The notes below the pieces were generated by a model. It had not been told where the DNA came from, did no database searches, and saw only the letters and a list, made by a program, of their open reading frames with translations. This document shows positions 26,988 through 37,646 of a stretch of 47,691 nucleotides of DNA, in pieces; the stretch's first letter is position 1; each line of letters starts with the position of its first letter. The stretch covers positions 1-47,691 of the forward strand of contig NZ_JXMW01000021.1 of assembly GCF_002072215.1 (NCBI RefSeq), written 5' to 3'. The stretch comes from Methanobrevibacter arboriphilus JCM 13429 = DSM 1125. Lineage in GTDB: Archaea; Methanobacteriota; Methanobacteria; Methanobacteriales; Methanobacteriaceae. The position numbers and the translations under genes are program-made.

Positions 26988-27479
26988 TCACCAGTAGTTT
27001 ATATCTAATAATATTGAAATAGGAGATCCTTTATCAACAGACAAATCCCAAGATTTAGATATAATACCTTTTGCATCAGTGGGATTTTTAGGATTAAAAT
27101 ATTCTAATTCCATTGCATCCAATACTTTTGGAGTTGCTTTACCCATTGGAACTTGACCCACAATTGGTTCTCCTTCAGTTCCTCTGTGACTCATTATCAT
27201 TACAATTGGCAAAGAATATAGCTGATAAAGAGATCCTAAAGCATTTACACAGTTGCCAAGACCAGAGTTCTGCATTAAAATAGCAGTTTTTTTACCTCCG
27301 AAATAAGCTCCAGCACATATTCCAAGCCCTTCCTCTTCTCTTGTAACTGGAACATGAATTATATCTTCATCTTCATCAATTATTTCAAGTATTTTTCCAA
27401 GATTTACACAAGGAACACTAACAATAAAATTAATTCCAGCTGATTTCAATCCTTGATAAACTGCTTCACTACTATCCAA
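26988..27479 (-). CDS. comD: Sulfopyruvate decarboxylase subunit alpha (ComD)
   Basis: 163 residues starting with TTG at 27479, supported by GAGGT 9 bp upstream and by family N-termini of the type [16 protein letters not shown]. It is the pyrimidine-binding half of the TPP enzyme: [22 protein letters not shown] contains the conserved Glu that activates TPP, and [23 protein letters not shown] follows. [17 protein letters not shown] is typical of ComD. Coupled to comE downstream. Upstream spacer to comC is 284 bp of AT-rich sequence with AATAATAGAAATAATTAT repeats. Confidence 0.95.
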   Translation of the reverse strand: MDSSEAVYQGLKSAGINFIVSVPCVNLGKILEIIDEDEDIIHVPVTREEEGLGICAGAYFGGKKTAILMQNSGLGNCVNALGSLYQLYSLPIVMIMSHRGTEGEPIVGQVPMGKATPKVLDAMELEYFNPKNPTDAKGIISKSWDLSVDKGSPISILLDINYW

Positions 27480-27763
27480 TTAAAAAACCTCATTTATAAA
27501 AAAATATGAATATTTTAAATTTATATATTAAATATAAAATAATTTAAGTTTAAAATAATTTTAAATGTTATGTAATATAGTTTAAAACAATTAAAATATG
27601 AAATAATTTAGTTTAATAATACCAATGATTAATAGAAATAATAATAGAAATAATTATAGGAATAATAATAGAAATAATTATTAAGAGTAATATATGAATA
27701 ATCATTAAATTTAATAATCATTAAGAAAATTTATAACTAAAAAATTTATAAATATATTCCAAA

Positions 27764-28792
27764 TTATTCAGAGATATATTCATTAATATCAATATCTAAA
27801 CCATCACAAATTTCCTTTAAATTATCATATAATTTTTTATCCACAGCTAATCCATATTTTTCATTTTCGGCAATATTTCTCACTTCAAGATCACCAGGAA
27901 TAAAAGTATCCCCAGTTTCACGAACTTCAGTAACAAACTCTTCATTTTTTTCTTTAAATTCATCAAGATCAACAAACTTAGAAGGATCAATAGCTATGAA
28001 AAGATCTCCCTTAGTACATTTTTGCGTATGATTAGCCGTTCCTTTAACTCCAGTTCCAACAGAAGCATTAACCAAAGTTCCTGTCATTAATTCAATCATA
28101 AAAGCTAAAGCATATCCTTTATGTGCACCGAATGGTAATATAGATCCTTTCAAAGCTTCAGCAGGGTCTGTTGTAGGATTACCTTCACTATCTAAAGCAA
28201 CACCTTCAGGTATCTTTTTACCTTTTCTTAAAGATTCTAATAATTTTCCTCTAGCTGAAGCAGAAGTAGCCATATCAACAGCAATATATGTATCTTTAGA
28301 AGGGATTCCTATAGCAATTGGGTTAGTTCCAATCATAGGTTTATTTGCTCCTAAAGGAGCAATAGCTGGTTCAGTATTAGCAGTAACAATACCTATAACA
28401 TCATTCCTTATAGCTAAATCAGAATAATATCCAGTAACTCCAAAATGGTTAGAATTATGTGTTCCTACAGCCGCTATACCCATTTTTTTAGCTTTTTCAA
28501 TTGCCAACATCATAGATTTATGAGCAACTAGTTGTCCAAAAAGACCATTACCATTTACAAGAGCCATAGCATCGGTTTCTCTTTCAATTGTGAGATCTCC
28601 ATCGGTTTTAATATTACCATTTCCAATACCATGAATGTATTGAGGGAATCTTCCAATTCCATGAGAAGTAAATCCTTTTAAATCAGCATCTAAAGTAGCA
28701 TCAGCTACAATTTCAGCATCTTCTTTATTCAAGCCCAGTTTAGTTAATATTGCTATTAAAAGTGATTTTTCTTTTTCTGCTGTTAATATCAT
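27764..28792 (-). CDS. comC: L-sulfolactate dehydrogenase (ComC)
   Basis: 342 residues. Member of the Ldh2/malate-lactate dehydrogenase-like (not Rossmann) NAD(P) family. In this context, next to comD/comE, it oxidises sulfolactate to sulfopyruvate in coenzyme M synthesis. Motifs: KGFTSHGIGRFPQYI with catalytic His, VGTHNSNHFGVTGYYSDLA, IGTNPIAIGIPS, VDMATSASARGKL, and FGAHKGYALAFMIELMTG. AGGGTG precedes the ATG at good spacing. A malate dehydrogenase activity is also known for close relatives in methanogens, so both roles are possible. Confidence 0.9.
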   Translation of the reverse strand: MILTAEKEKSLLIAILTKLGLNKEDAEIVADATLDADLKGFTSHGIGRFPQYIHGIGNGNIKTDGDLTIERETDAMALVNGNGLFGQLVAHKSMMLAIEKAKKMGIAAVGTHNSNHFGVTGYYSDLAIRNDVIGIVTANTEPAIAPLGANKPMIGTNPIAIGIPSKDTYIAVDMATSASARGKLLESLRKGKKIPEGVALDSEGNPTTDPAEALKGSILPFGAHKGYALAFMIELMTGTLVNASVGTGVKGTANHTQKCTKGDLFIAIDPSKFVDLDEFKEKNEEFVTEVRETGDTFIPGDLEVRNIAENEKYGLAVDKKLYDNLKEICDGLDIDINEYISE

Positions 28793-28822
28793 TAAAACAC
28801 CCTAAATATTTTAAATTTCTTA

Positions 28823-28860
28823 TCTTATAAATAATATTCCTTCTTATAAATAATATTTCT
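28823..28860. repeat. 19-bp tandem repeat upstream of comC
   Basis: TCTTATAAATAATATTCCT (28823-28841) and the same with one C-to-T change (28842-28860). It lies about 30 bp before the comC start, so it may overlap the promoter; each copy contains a TATAAATA-like box. The remaining spacer to purM (to 29115) is featureless AT-rich sequence. Confidence 0.75.
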
Positions 28861-29115
28861 CATAAGTAATCATTATTAATATACTTATTATTTTAATATT
28901 TTTACTATAATATTTTATTATAATTAATAAATAATACTTATTATAAATAATAATATTTTTAAAGTAGTTATAATTAATAAAATAGCTAAAAATGAATAAA
29001 TTAATATATTTCAAATTTCAATATATTTAAAACTAATTTATTTTAAATAATATATTTCAAATCAAATTATTATAAATAACATTTTCAAACCAATTTATTT
29101 CAATTTAACTAATTT

Positions 29116-30141
29116 TTAATATTCAATTTCATTAGATTTAAAAGTTGTAATTTTGACTTTATTGGAATCTGATGTTACTTTACCGATTTTATATGATTCA
29201 CAATTATTTTTTAAATTATCTAATGCTTTATCTGCATCTTCCTCAGAAACAATTACAACAAAACCAATACCCATATTGAATACTTTATACATTTCTTCTA
29301 AAGATACTCCCTGATCATATATTAATTTAAAAATTTCTTGAGGTTCAGGAAGGTTATTTATGTCAAAACCAACATTTTTATTTAATCTTTTAAGATTATT
29401 AAATCCACCACCAGTTATATGAGCTAAACCTTTTATATTAAGATTATTTTCAAGTAAATTAATAATTGGTTTAACATATAGTTCTGTTGGGCGTAATAAC
29501 TCTTTTCCAATAGTAGTATCTTGATCATTTGGTAAAGGATCATTAATATCAAATTTATTATTTTCAAGAAGAACTTTTCTAGCTAAACTCAAACCATTAC
29601 TATGAATACCACTACTTCTAATACCAATAAGAATATCTCCATCAGAAATATCTGCACCAGTTATAATTTTATCAAGATCAACAAAACCAATTCCAGTTCC
29701 AGCAAGATCAAAATCATTCACGACTTCTGGAAGTGAAGCTGTTTCTCCACCAATTATAGCTATGTTTGAAAGTTTTGCACCATGAGCAAGGCCCTCAGCA
29801 ATTTCTTCAGCAATTTCAGGATTAGGTTCTTCAACAGCTAGATAATCAACTAAAGCTATTGGCTCTGCACCTACACATAGTATATCGTTTACAACCATCG
29901 CAATACAATCAATACCAATAGTATCATATTTTTCCATCATCTTAGCTACTAATATTTTACTGCCAACACCATCAGTACTCATTGCAATTCCACGATTGCC
30001 AATTTTAACTAAAGCTGCAAAATGCCCACTTTCAGTTATAATATCCCTATATTTTAAGGTTGGTTTTAATTTTTCTGCCAATTTGGCAACTGTAACTTCT
30101 TCAAGATCTATGTCAACTCCAGAATCGGAATAGGTAACCAT
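29116..30141 (-). CDS. purM: Phosphoribosylformylglycinamidine cyclo-ligase (AIR synthase)
   Basis: 341 residues, usual length. PurM closes the imidazole ring of AIR in purine synthesis, using ATP. Conserved segments: [13 protein letters not shown] at the N-terminus, [12 protein letters not shown] for the ATP/Mg site, [56 protein letters not shown] and [16 protein letters not shown]. The initial ATG follows a GGTGAG site. It lies between comC and aCPSF1 on the same strand. The protein is intact in every visible motif. Confidence 0.96.
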   Translation of the reverse strand: MVTYSDSGVDIDLEEVTVAKLAEKLKPTLKYRDIITESGHFAALVKIGNRGIAMSTDGVGSKILVAKMMEKYDTIGIDCIAMVVNDILCVGAEPIALVDYLAVEEPNPEIAEEIAEGLAHGAKLSNIAIIGGETASLPEVVNDFDLAGTGIGFVDLDKIITGADISDGDILIGIRSSGIHSNGLSLARKVLLENNKFDINDPLPNDQDTTIGKELLRPTELYVKPIINLLENNLNIKGLAHITGGGFNNLKRLNKNVGFDINNLPEPQEIFKLIYDQGVSLEEMYKVFNMGIGFVVIVSEEDADKALDNLKNNCESYKIGKVTSDSNKVKITTFKSNEIEY

Positions 30142-30353
30142 TTACTCACCATTTTTCTAAAATAAATTAATGATTGAAATATTTATATAAAAAACTTAAC
30201 TATATTTATCCTTAACGATATCTAAAACTTAATTATATCAGACTTAATCATGTCTAAATTTAATTATATCTATATATCTAAACTTAACTAACCTAAATTT
30301 AATATATAGACTTAAATATATAATAACTCAATTTTAATATAATACTTATGTTT

Positions 30354-30440
30354 ATATCAACCTAATATCTATATATCAATCCAATATCTATATATCAACC
30401 CAATACCTATATATCAACTCAATACCTTTATATCAACCTA
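30354..30440. repeat. 19-bp tandem array upstream of purM
   Basis: Four units of 19 bp, like ATATCAACCTAATATCTAT, at 30354, 30373, 30392 and 30411, plus a partial fifth. Differences are mostly C/T. It sits in the 472-bp spacer between aCPSF1 and purM. Upstream (30190-30330) are looser CTTAATTATATC-type repeats. Confidence 0.85.
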
Positions 30441-30613
30441 AAACTATTTATTAGAATGATTTAAAAAATTAAATATAGATTAATATTTTTCAATATATTT
30501 ATTATAAAGTTTATATGAAAATCTATTATATGAATATTCTTATAACACGAATATTTATTGATTTCATATTATTTATAATTATTATATTAAAAAACTATTA
30601 TATTAAGAGTCAT

Positions 30614-32518
30614 TTATTGAATTCTAGTAGATTCTAAATTAAGTGGTGTCTTAGTTTCAATTTTATAACTTCTATGAACACTTGAAGCTAAATCTAATGT
30701 TTTATATGCATCTCCATGACACATTATAACTTTTTCTGGTCTTGGAGAAAGTTTCTTTACATATTCCATTAATTGACGCCTATTAGAATGACCACTAAAA
30801 CCTTCAATAGTTTTAATCTCCATTTTAACATTATAAAGTTTAGTCTTACCTTCTTCTTTTAAAGGAATTTCTTTCCATCCTTTTTGTATTCTTCTACCAA
30901 GAGAACCTTCAGACTGATATCCAACAAATATAAGAGTGCTTTTTTCATCTTCACTCAACCATTTAAAGTATTCAACAGAATTACCACCAGTCAACATACC
31001 AGAAGTTGAAAGAATAATACAAGGCTCACCTTCCACAATATCTTTCCTTTCATTAACATTTTGAACTTTATGGAAAGATTCTGAAATAAATGGATTTCTA
31101 CCCATGTGGAATATTTGATCTCTAAGATCTTTACTTAAATATTCTGGTCTTGCAGTATGAATAGCTGTAGCTTCCCAAATCATACCATCAATATAAATTG
31201 GAACTTCTTCTATCATACCATGACGCATATACTCTTCTAAAACTATCATTAATTCCTGAGCTCTTCCAACAGCAAAAACAGGAATCAAAACTTTTCCTCC
31301 ACGCTTAAGAGTTTTATAAATAGTTTTCATCATCTGTTTTTCAGCATTATTTCTTGAAGGTTGAACATCCTCATGACCACCATAAGTACTTTCCATAACA
31401 ACAGTTTCAACTCTTGGAAATCTAGCTGTAGCAGGTTCTAGAAGTCTACTTCTTTCATATTTAAAGTCCCCAGTATAAACCATATTATGTTGACCATCAC
31501 CGATATGCATATGAGACATTGCAGAACCGAGAATATGTCCAGCATTATGGAGAGTAAGACGAATATCAGGAGAAATATCAGTTACTTCACCATAATCAAG
31601 AGTTATTGTATGTTTAATACTTTTTTGAACATGTTTAATATTAAATGGAAGAGGATCATCTTCTCTATGAGCAATATCAATATGATCAAGTTGAAGTAGT
31701 GTCATCAAGTCCCTAGTTGGAGCAGTACAATAAATAGGGCCTTCATAACCATAATGATAAAGATAAGGCAAAAATCCAGTATGATCTAAATGAGCATGTG
31801 AAATTACTACTGCATCAAGATCAGCTAAGGAAAATTCTGGAACATTAAGGAATGGATATGCACTTTTTTCATCCCCAGCAACATTAACTCCACAATCAAG
31901 AAGAACACGACTATTTGGTGTTTGAAGTAACATACATGAACGACCAACTTCTCTAAATCCTCCCATAGAAGTTAATCTTGCCCATTCATTTTCATATTTT
32001 GAACCTTGATGTATTCTAGTACCGAGATCTTGTAATATCTTTTTTCTCTCCTTACTATTATGTTTAAGAGTATTTCTAACCCTTTCAATAATTTCAGAAG
32101 ATATTGGAGGAGTTCTTAATATTTTAGGAGCCCAACCAGTATTTTTAACAACTTCTCTAGAAGTTACTCCATATTTTCCAATAACAAGCCCTGGTTTTTT
32201 AGCTTCAATAACAACTTCACCAGTTACCTCATCAAAATAGATATTTGTAATTTTTGCTTCTTCTGGTACAATTTCATGTATTTTGTCAATTGTTTTTTCA
32301 GGATCTAAAAGTACTGATTTGTCAGATCTGATTATGATTCTTTTTCTTAGGTCTTTAGCTAAATTTCTAATTAAATCTCCATTTTCAGTTATTATTTCTG
32401 GATTTTTTGTATAAATAACAACTTCTGGACCTTCAAATTCAACTTTAGCTACTTGCACTCTTTCAGGAAGTCTTTGTACGATTGTTTTTTTGATTTCTTC
32501 AAGAATCTCTGAAGTCAT
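30614..32518 (-). CDS. fttA: aCPSF1/FttA, KH-beta-CASP ribonuclease and termination factor
   Basis: 634 residues, full length. N-terminal KH-like domains (about 1-145, with GLVIGKYG at 110-117), a metallo-beta-lactamase domain (about 180-380 with HAHLDH at 241-246, LDCGVN and [10 protein letters not shown]), then beta-CASP motifs ([31 protein letters not shown]) and the last metal His in [10 protein letters not shown] and MCHGDAYK. Family members are endo/exonucleases and the general 3'-end transcription termination factor of archaea, cutting U-rich sites. All visible metal ligands are intact. It equals M. thermautotrophicus MTH1203 in architecture and context, next to psmB. Confidence 0.96.
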   Translation of the reverse strand: MTSEILEEIKKTIVQRLPERVQVAKVEFEGPEVVIYTKNPEIITENGDLIRNLAKDLRKRIIIRSDKSVLLDPEKTIDKIHEIVPEEAKITNIYFDEVTGEVVIEAKKPGLVIGKYGVTSREVVKNTGWAPKILRTPPISSEIIERVRNTLKHNSKERKKILQDLGTRIHQGSKYENEWARLTSMGGFREVGRSCMLLQTPNSRVLLDCGVNVAGDEKSAYPFLNVPEFSLADLDAVVISHAHLDHTGFLPYLYHYGYEGPIYCTAPTRDLMTLLQLDHIDIAHREDDPLPFNIKHVQKSIKHTITLDYGEVTDISPDIRLTLHNAGHILGSAMSHMHIGDGQHNMVYTGDFKYERSRLLEPATARFPRVETVVMESTYGGHEDVQPSRNNAEKQMMKTIYKTLKRGGKVLIPVFAVGRAQELMIVLEEYMRHGMIEEVPIYIDGMIWEATAIHTARPEYLSKDLRDQIFHMGRNPFISESFHKVQNVNERKDIVEGEPCIILSTSGMLTGGNSVEYFKWLSEDEKSTLIFVGYQSEGSLGRRIQKGWKEIPLKEEGKTKLYNVKMEIKTIEGFSGHSNRRQLMEYVKKLSPRPEKVIMCHGDAYKTLDLASSVHRSYKIETKTPLNLESTRIQ

Positions 32519-32579
32519 ATAATCACTTTGAAAAATAAGATGTGTAAAAATCTTGATTTAAACAAAAATTATCTAAAAA

Positions 32580-32622
32580 TTCTAAATATTTTATATTATC
32601 CTTTCTAAATATTTTATATTAT
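32580..32622. repeat. 23-bp tandem repeat after psmB, before aCPSF1
   Basis: The first 20 bases of the unit (TTCTAAATATTTTATATTAT) recur at 32580 and 32603, with a shorter third piece near 32623. Three 10-bp units like ATTTCTAGAA follow at 32763-32792. The 458-bp spacer (32519-32976) has no ORF. Confidence 0.75.
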
Positions 32623-32976
32623 TCTAAATTTTATATTATCCCAAATAATTAAATAGTTCAAAAATAATTCAAAAATTTGAAATATAATCTAAAATTATAT
32701 GATTTTTGAAATTTATGTATTTTAAAATGTTTAATTAATATGAAATACTATATGTAAAAATGATTTCTAGAAATTTCTAAAAATTCCTAGAAATGAAATA
32801 TTAGTATTATAAATATTAAAAATATTATAAGAATTTTTAATTTAAATTTTGTAAAAAATGTATTTTCATGAAAACAGTCTTTAACAAATAATATTTTGTT
32901 TGCTCAAGTATTTTCCAATATACACATATTTTAATAAAATAAGTTTTAATAAATAAAAAATGTAAAATTAGTTAAA

Positions 32977-33609
32977 TTAACTAATCTCTTTTAATTTTGC
33001 TTCAACAATATCTTTAGATAACATTTCGAAGCCTTTTTCACTATCAACAGTAGCTACTAAAATACCATTTCCAGAATAAGTATCCCGTTCCATAGCTGAT
33101 CTAATAGCCCTAATAGCTACATCAACACCCTCTTCAACAGTAATATCTTCTTTTACTCTGTCTTCTAGTACACCATAGGAAAAAGTAGAACCAGATCCAG
33201 TAGATATAAATGAATCCTTAATCATTCCTCCAGCAGGATCAAGAGAATAAATTGAAGCTCCATTTTCATCAACTCCACCAAGTAAAGTTTGCACATACAA
33301 TGGAGAAGAGTGTAAAATATTTGCAGCTAAAGCTGAAGCAGATTCAATGCTAATATTCTCACCATTTCTCATTTTATATAATGAAACTTCCGCACTTATA
33401 ACTTTCATTAAACTTTGTGCATCAGCAACAGATCCTGCAATTGTAGCTGCAATATGATCATCAATTTTGAATATTTTTTCCGCGACTTTATGAGCTACCA
33501 AATTTCCCATACTAGCTCTTCTTTCGCTAGCGAAGACAACACCATCAGTGCATGTAATACCTACAGTTGTAGTGCCTTCTAATGTATCTAATGTGTTTTT
33601 ATTATTCAT
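32977..33609 (-). CDS. psmB: Proteasome beta subunit
   Basis: 210 residues from ATG at 33609, chosen because GAGGTG lies 7 bp upstream; the longer frame to 33648 adds non-family residues. Propeptide MNNKNTLDTLEG is removed by cleavage after Gly12, freeing Thr13 as nucleophile (TTTVGITCTDGVV). Other active-site features: ASERRASMGNLVAHKVAEKIFKI in parts with the conserved Lys, AGSVADAQ, and SGSGSTFSYGVLED with the Ser-Gly-Ser. Forms the inner rings of the 20S proteasome; psmA is not in the window. Adjacent to aCPSF1, as in relatives. Confidence 0.96.
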   Translation of the reverse strand: MNNKNTLDTLEGTTTVGITCTDGVVFASERRASMGNLVAHKVAEKIFKIDDHIAATIAGSVADAQSLMKVISAEVSLYKMRNGENISIESASALAANILHSSPLYVQTLLGGVDENGASIYSLDPAGGMIKDSFISTGSGSTFSYGVLEDRVKEDITVEEGVDVAIRAIRSAMERDTYSGNGILVATVDSEKGFEMLSKDIVEAKLKEIS

Positions 33610-34130
33610 CCAATAACACCTCTTAATGATAATAATTCTATTAAACAATAATTTTTATTTTGAATTATTATAATATAAATTTTAATAATATAATATGAAT
33701 TTTAATAATTAATATAAATAATAATCAATATAAGTTTTAATTAATATTAATATAACTTTTAATTAATATAAATTTTAACAATACGGATAATTAATTTAAA
33801 GTTATAAGTTAAAGTTATTTTTTAAAATTATTTTTCAAAAATAAAGCTAAAAATCACCTGTAAACAATTTTTAATAAAAAATTTGATAATAATTAAATAT
33901 TATATTATAAAATTAGCATAGTTTTAATTAGATATATTCACAAACCTTAGGAATGAATAAACATATTAACATAATTTAATCTAAATCAATTTAACATGTT
34001 CAATCTAAGTAATAATATTTATGTATTTTACAGATATATAATGTTTTCTATAATTAATGCTTCATAACTTTATTTAATTTTATTCTAAAAAATTTCTACA
34101 AAAATTGAAAAAATTAATAGAACAGTGATT

Positions 34131-34166
34131 TTATATTATATAGTATATTTATATTATATAGTATAT
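34131..34166. repeat. 18-bp perfect tandem repeat
   Basis: TTATATTATATAGTATAT occurs at 34131-34148 and 34149-34166, followed by a related TCAAATATAGTATAT piece. Confidence 0.8.
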
Positions 34167-34308
34167 TCAAATATAGTATATTCAAATCTGAAATTATTAA
34201 ATATAAGTTACAAAAACAATAAAATAAAAAAATATTAAAACTATTAATTAAAATTATCTAATTTTATATTATAAAATTACCTAATTATTATATTAGATTA
34301 CATAATAT

Positions 34309-34360
34309 TATTATATTATAGTATTATATTATAGTATTATATTATAGTATTATATTATAA
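34309..34360. repeat. 13-bp tandem repeat, four copies
   Basis: TATTATATTATAG starts at 34309, 34322, 34335 and 34348; the last copy ends in A instead of G. Simple slippage is the likely origin. Confidence 0.9.
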
Positions 34361-34580
34361 TTTTACATTATAATTTATTATTAATATATTTTAATATATT
34401 ATTTGTAAGTTCACCATAATAAAGTTTACTATAAAAATACTACAATAAATAATCGTAATAAAACCAATACAATCAACCTAAAAATACTATTAAAAATAAT
34501 ACTATTAAAAATATTATAATATAAATATACTGATTAAAATCATATTATTCAAACTTTTTTTTATAGTTTAAAAAATCTTT

Positions 34581-35807
34581 TTAGTTTAAAAATCTTTTTT
34601 CTAGTTTATCAAATATTATTTCAGCTATTTCTGATTTAGAACAAACTGGAAGTTCGAGAATATCATTATCAATCAGTAAAACTTGGTTATTATCAGAACC
34701 AAATCCACAATTTTCAATACTAACATCATTAGCAACAACTAAGTCAGTACCCACTTCTTTCATTTGTTTTTTAGCTAAATCTATCATTTGATCATTTGAA
34801 ATATTATATTCAGCTTTAAAACCTACTAAAAATATATTAGGGTTTATTTGTTTTATCTGTTTAATAATCTTTTCAGTTTTCTTAAATTCTAGAGATAGGT
34901 TGATTGAAGAAGATATTTTAGAATCTTTTTTATTGATTGGAGCGAAATCAGAAACAGCAGCAGTAGCTATAAAAATATCATATTCATTTACTAATTCTTT
35001 TGTCTTTTTATTCATTTCTTCACTAGATTCAACATAAGTCACATCCAAACATTTAGGTATATCCACATCCACTATTCCAGCTATAATTTTAACATCTAAA
35101 CCTCTTGAATAAGCCTCTTTAGCTAATTCTAATCCCATTTTTCCAGAAGATTTATTACTTATACCCCTTATAGGATCAATAGCTTCATAAGTTCCACCTA
35201 AAGTAATTAAAACTTTTTTACTTTTTATATTTGAAATTTCATCATCTCTTTCATTTATAAAATCTTCATTTTTATTACTTTCAGCTATATTCTTATTTAA
35301 ACTAATCAATCTTTTAGATTCTAATACAATATCAGTAATCTTTGGAAATTTAGCTTTACCTTCTTCTATTCTAGGATTTACAAAATTTAATTTATTATAA
35401 TCAGATTCTGATTTAATCTTATTAATATTATCTGAAATTGATTTAAACATAGAGTCATGCATAGATGGAACAAATAAAATAGGGGTGTTATGACCATGAG
35501 CAGTTATAAGAAGTGAATTAATAGGATTATCAGATATTTTATACGTAAATTTGGTTATAACATTGGCAGTAGCTGGAGCAACTAATATTAAATCAGCTTG
35601 AGAATATTTAACATGTTCTATTTGACCAGTGAGATCCAGAACAACATTTTGACCAGTGGCAAACTCCATAGAATTAGGATGAATTATCTGTGTAGCAGCA
35701 TCACTCATAAATGCTTTAACTTCAAAATTTTGTCTTCTTAATTCTCTAGCTAATTTAATTGATTCAGTAGCAGCTATACTTCCAGTTATACATAATATAA
35801 TTTTCAT
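34581..35807 (-). CDS. coaBC: Bifunctional CoaBC (phosphopantothenoylcysteine synthetase/decarboxylase)
   Basis: 408 residues. Two successive CoA steps: CoaB joins Cys to phosphopantothenate, CoaC decarboxylates it. The N-terminal flavoprotein domain (about 1-180) has ITGSIAATESIKLARELRR, EHVKYSQADLILVAPATANVITKF, and SLLITAHGHNTPILFVPSMHDSM. The C-terminal ligase (about 200-408) has VLITLGGTYEAIDPIRGISNKSSGKMG in parts, ATAAVSDFAP and FLVGFKAEYN. The linker at 178-198 is a charged Asn/Glu stretch. GAGGG precedes the ATG. Archaeal CoaB uses ATP or CTP; not decided here. Confidence 0.95.
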   Translation of the reverse strand: MKIILCITGSIAATESIKLARELRRQNFEVKAFMSDAATQIIHPNSMEFATGQNVVLDLTGQIEHVKYSQADLILVAPATANVITKFTYKISDNPINSLLITAHGHNTPILFVPSMHDSMFKSISDNINKIKSESDYNKLNFVNPRIEEGKAKFPKITDIVLESKRLISLNKNIAESNKNEDFINERDDEISNIKSKKVLITLGGTYEAIDPIRGISNKSSGKMGLELAKEAYSRGLDVKIIAGIVDVDIPKCLDVTYVESSEEMNKKTKELVNEYDIFIATAAVSDFAPINKKDSKISSSINLSLEFKKTEKIIKQIKQINPNIFLVGFKAEYNISNDQMIDLAKKQMKEVGTDLVVANDVSIENCGFGSDNNQVLLIDNDILELPVCSKSEIAEIIFDKLEKRFLN

Positions 35808-35869
35808 TTTAAACCCTCAAGGCTAATTTTTTATGATTAAGTTTTGAAAAATATCAATTATTAAAAATA

Positions 35870-36060
35870 ATTAAATCTAAAAATTAAATTTAAATATAAA
35901 AGTCAAAGATTAAATCTAAAAATCAAGTTAAATATTAAATTTAAAGATCAAGTTTATTTAAAGATTAAATTTAAAGATTAAATCTAAAAAGATCAAATTT
36001 AAATATTAAAATTAAAGATCAAAGACTAAATTTAAAAACTAAAATTTAAAAAATTAAAGT
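35870..36060. repeat. Degenerate 12-13-bp repeats before coaBC
   Basis: Many imperfect copies of AAAGATTAAATTT and AATCTAAAAATC fill much of the 309-bp spacer 35808-36116. The period is irregular. No gene is seen. Confidence 0.55.
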
Positions 36061-36116
36061 TAAAAATATAATAAATTTAAACGATAATTATGAGTTTTTA
36101 AGTTATCTTAAATCTT

Positions 36117-36665
36117 TTAAGTTATTTTAAAGTTATTTAATATAAAATCAAAGTTTTTAATTTGATTTTGGAAATCTTCCTGAGGAGCTGTACATAGAAT
36201 AACAAAAACTTCACCATTATTTTCTATCCAAATTGCCCTATGTTGTTTTATTGACTCATTTGCCTCTTGAGTGTAAACAGCTTCTAATGCATTATATGAG
36301 CCAATAGATGTGTTTCCTATAGCAACTGGAGTGTAACTCGAATTTGAAAATAGTTTAGAGTATGTTTGATTAAAGTAAGTATCCAAAGATGAAGGAAGCT
36401 CTTTTTTTTGAATATTAACATTAACACTACTAAATCCAGTTACAGAATCTTTAAATTTAGGATCTGCAACAGCTATTATAGAATTATTTACATCAGATTG
36501 TGCTACAACCCAAGATCCAGGATATTTAATCAAAACACCATTTTTAGCCAGAGTTTTAGGAGGTTCTGTTCCATTAACACCAGAATTATCACTAGATGAA
36601 GTGATACAACCAGATACAAAAATAACAGCTATTACAAGTATGATACCTAAAATATATTTTTTCAT
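36117..36665 (-). CDS. PsbP-like lipoprotein
   Basis: 182 residues from ATG at 36665, because GGTGA lies 5 bp upstream of it; an ATG four codons earlier (36677) contains that site. MKKYILGIILVIAVIFVSGC is a lipoprotein signal, with the lipobox VSGC giving the acylated Cys. A short Ser/Asn linker follows, then a beta-rich domain with GVLIKYPGSWVVAQ and ALEAVYTQEANESIKQHRAIWI, as in PsbP/DUF1795-like proteins common in Methanobrevibacter. Surface role unknown. It is 34 bp after a single-pass membrane protein gene, so the two probably form an envelope operon. Confidence 0.75.
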   Translation of the reverse strand: MKKYILGIILVIAVIFVSGCITSSSDNSGVNGTEPPKTLAKNGVLIKYPGSWVVAQSDVNNSIIAVADPKFKDSVTGFSSVNVNIQKKELPSSLDTYFNQTYSKLFSNSSYTPVAIGNTSIGSYNALEAVYTQEANESIKQHRAIWIENNGEVFVILCTAPQEDFQNQIKNFDFILNNFKIT

Positions 36666-36698
36666 TAATTCACCCATTTAATTCTTTGGTGTTATAGA

Positions 36699-37376
36699 TC
36701 AATTAGAAGTTTTAGATTCAGAATTACCAGAATTTCCGCCACTAGAATCTCCAGAATCAGTATTGTCCCCATTATCATTACCATTGCCGCCACTATCCGA
36801 ATCATCATTAGAATCTCCAGAATCAGACCCATCACTAGAAGAATTAGTATCAACAGATACATCAGTAGTAGTCTGAATACTACTATTATCAGAAGTAATG
36901 TTTGTAGCATTAGCTAAAAAATCAGGGAATGCATTATCATCAACCATAACAGAAGCAGCAGGAATAGCTGTTTGAGGACTAGTGAACAATCCAAAGCTTA
37001 TTCCAACTAGAAAAGCACCGATTAAACATACAACAGCTAAAATAGCATATTTTCCTTTATTAGAAACTGGAACAGTTTCTTTTATATTTTTATCATCTTT
37101 TGATTTTACTACATATTTGTTAATAAGATCTTGATCTTCTTTTTTACTAGCTTCAGCCATGCTTCTTTGAACAGAATGAGTTTTAAGTTTTTCATCACTT
37201 TTTCTACCTTGCATAGACCTTATTCTATTTGTAGCATCCAGATTAGCTATTCTATTAGAATATTCATTAGATAAATACTTATATTTATCTTCAGAAATAT
37301 TTCCTGCCTCATAATCTTTTTTAAGCTCTTGCATAATCTGTAAAAGCTTTTGTTTATCTTGATTAATATTATCCAC
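36699..37376 (-). CDS. Single-pass membrane protein with coiled-coil and acidic Ser/Asp/Gly tail
   Basis: Up to 225 residues. Residues 1-60 are a helical, charged N-terminus (LLQIMQELKKDYEAGNISEDKYKYLSNEY) that resembles SHOCT-type short coiled segments. A hydrophobic helix lies at about 109-131, and the rest is outside, Thr/Ser-rich, ending in a Ser/Asp/Gly/Asn repeat from about 176. The start is unclear: GTG at 37376 sits inside GAGGTG, which would serve better as a ribosome site for the ATT codon at 37367. Probably an envelope protein co-transcribed with the PsbP-like lipoprotein gene. Function unknown. Confidence 0.65.
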   Translation of the reverse strand: MDNINQDKQKLLQIMQELKKDYEAGNISEDKYKYLSNEYSNRIANLDATNRIRSMQGRKSDEKLKTHSVQRSMAEASKKEDQDLINKYVVKSKDDKNIKETVPVSNKGKYAILAVVCLIGAFLVGISFGLFTSPQTAIPAASVMVDDNAFPDFLANATNITSDNSSIQTTTDVSVDTNSSSDGSDSGDSNDDSDSGGNGNDNGDNTDSGDSSGGNSGNSESKTSN

Positions 37377-37646
37377 CTCATAAGGCTTTTTTCTAAAAAT
37401 AATATTTAAAATATTAACTTAATTATATTAATTCTTATTATAATACATTAGTATCTTATTTAATTTATTATTTTATTATAACACATTTAATATTTATTTT
37501 GTTAATATATATTTTTATTAATATATATTTATAAAAAATCAATAAATATATTTATAGTAAATATACATTTTTATAACAAATTTTATATAATAATTTAAAC
37601 TTTTAATTATATGAATTAATTATATGTAAACTAGTTTATTTATAAT

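Larger units (their letters stand above)
33610..34580. other. Long gene-free spacer between coaBC and psmB
   Basis: About 970 bp of AT-rich sequence with no start-to-stop frame of note and no tRNA. Two tandem arrays (34131-34166 and 34309-34360) are the distinct features. The psmB promoter must be near 33640-33660 on the minus strand. Confidence 0.5.

Noticed and set aside
36692-36910. Leu/Ile-rich minus-strand frame overlapping the membrane protein tail
   Set aside because: It is the shifted frame of the Ser/Asp/Gly repeat-coding stretch, not a membrane protein.
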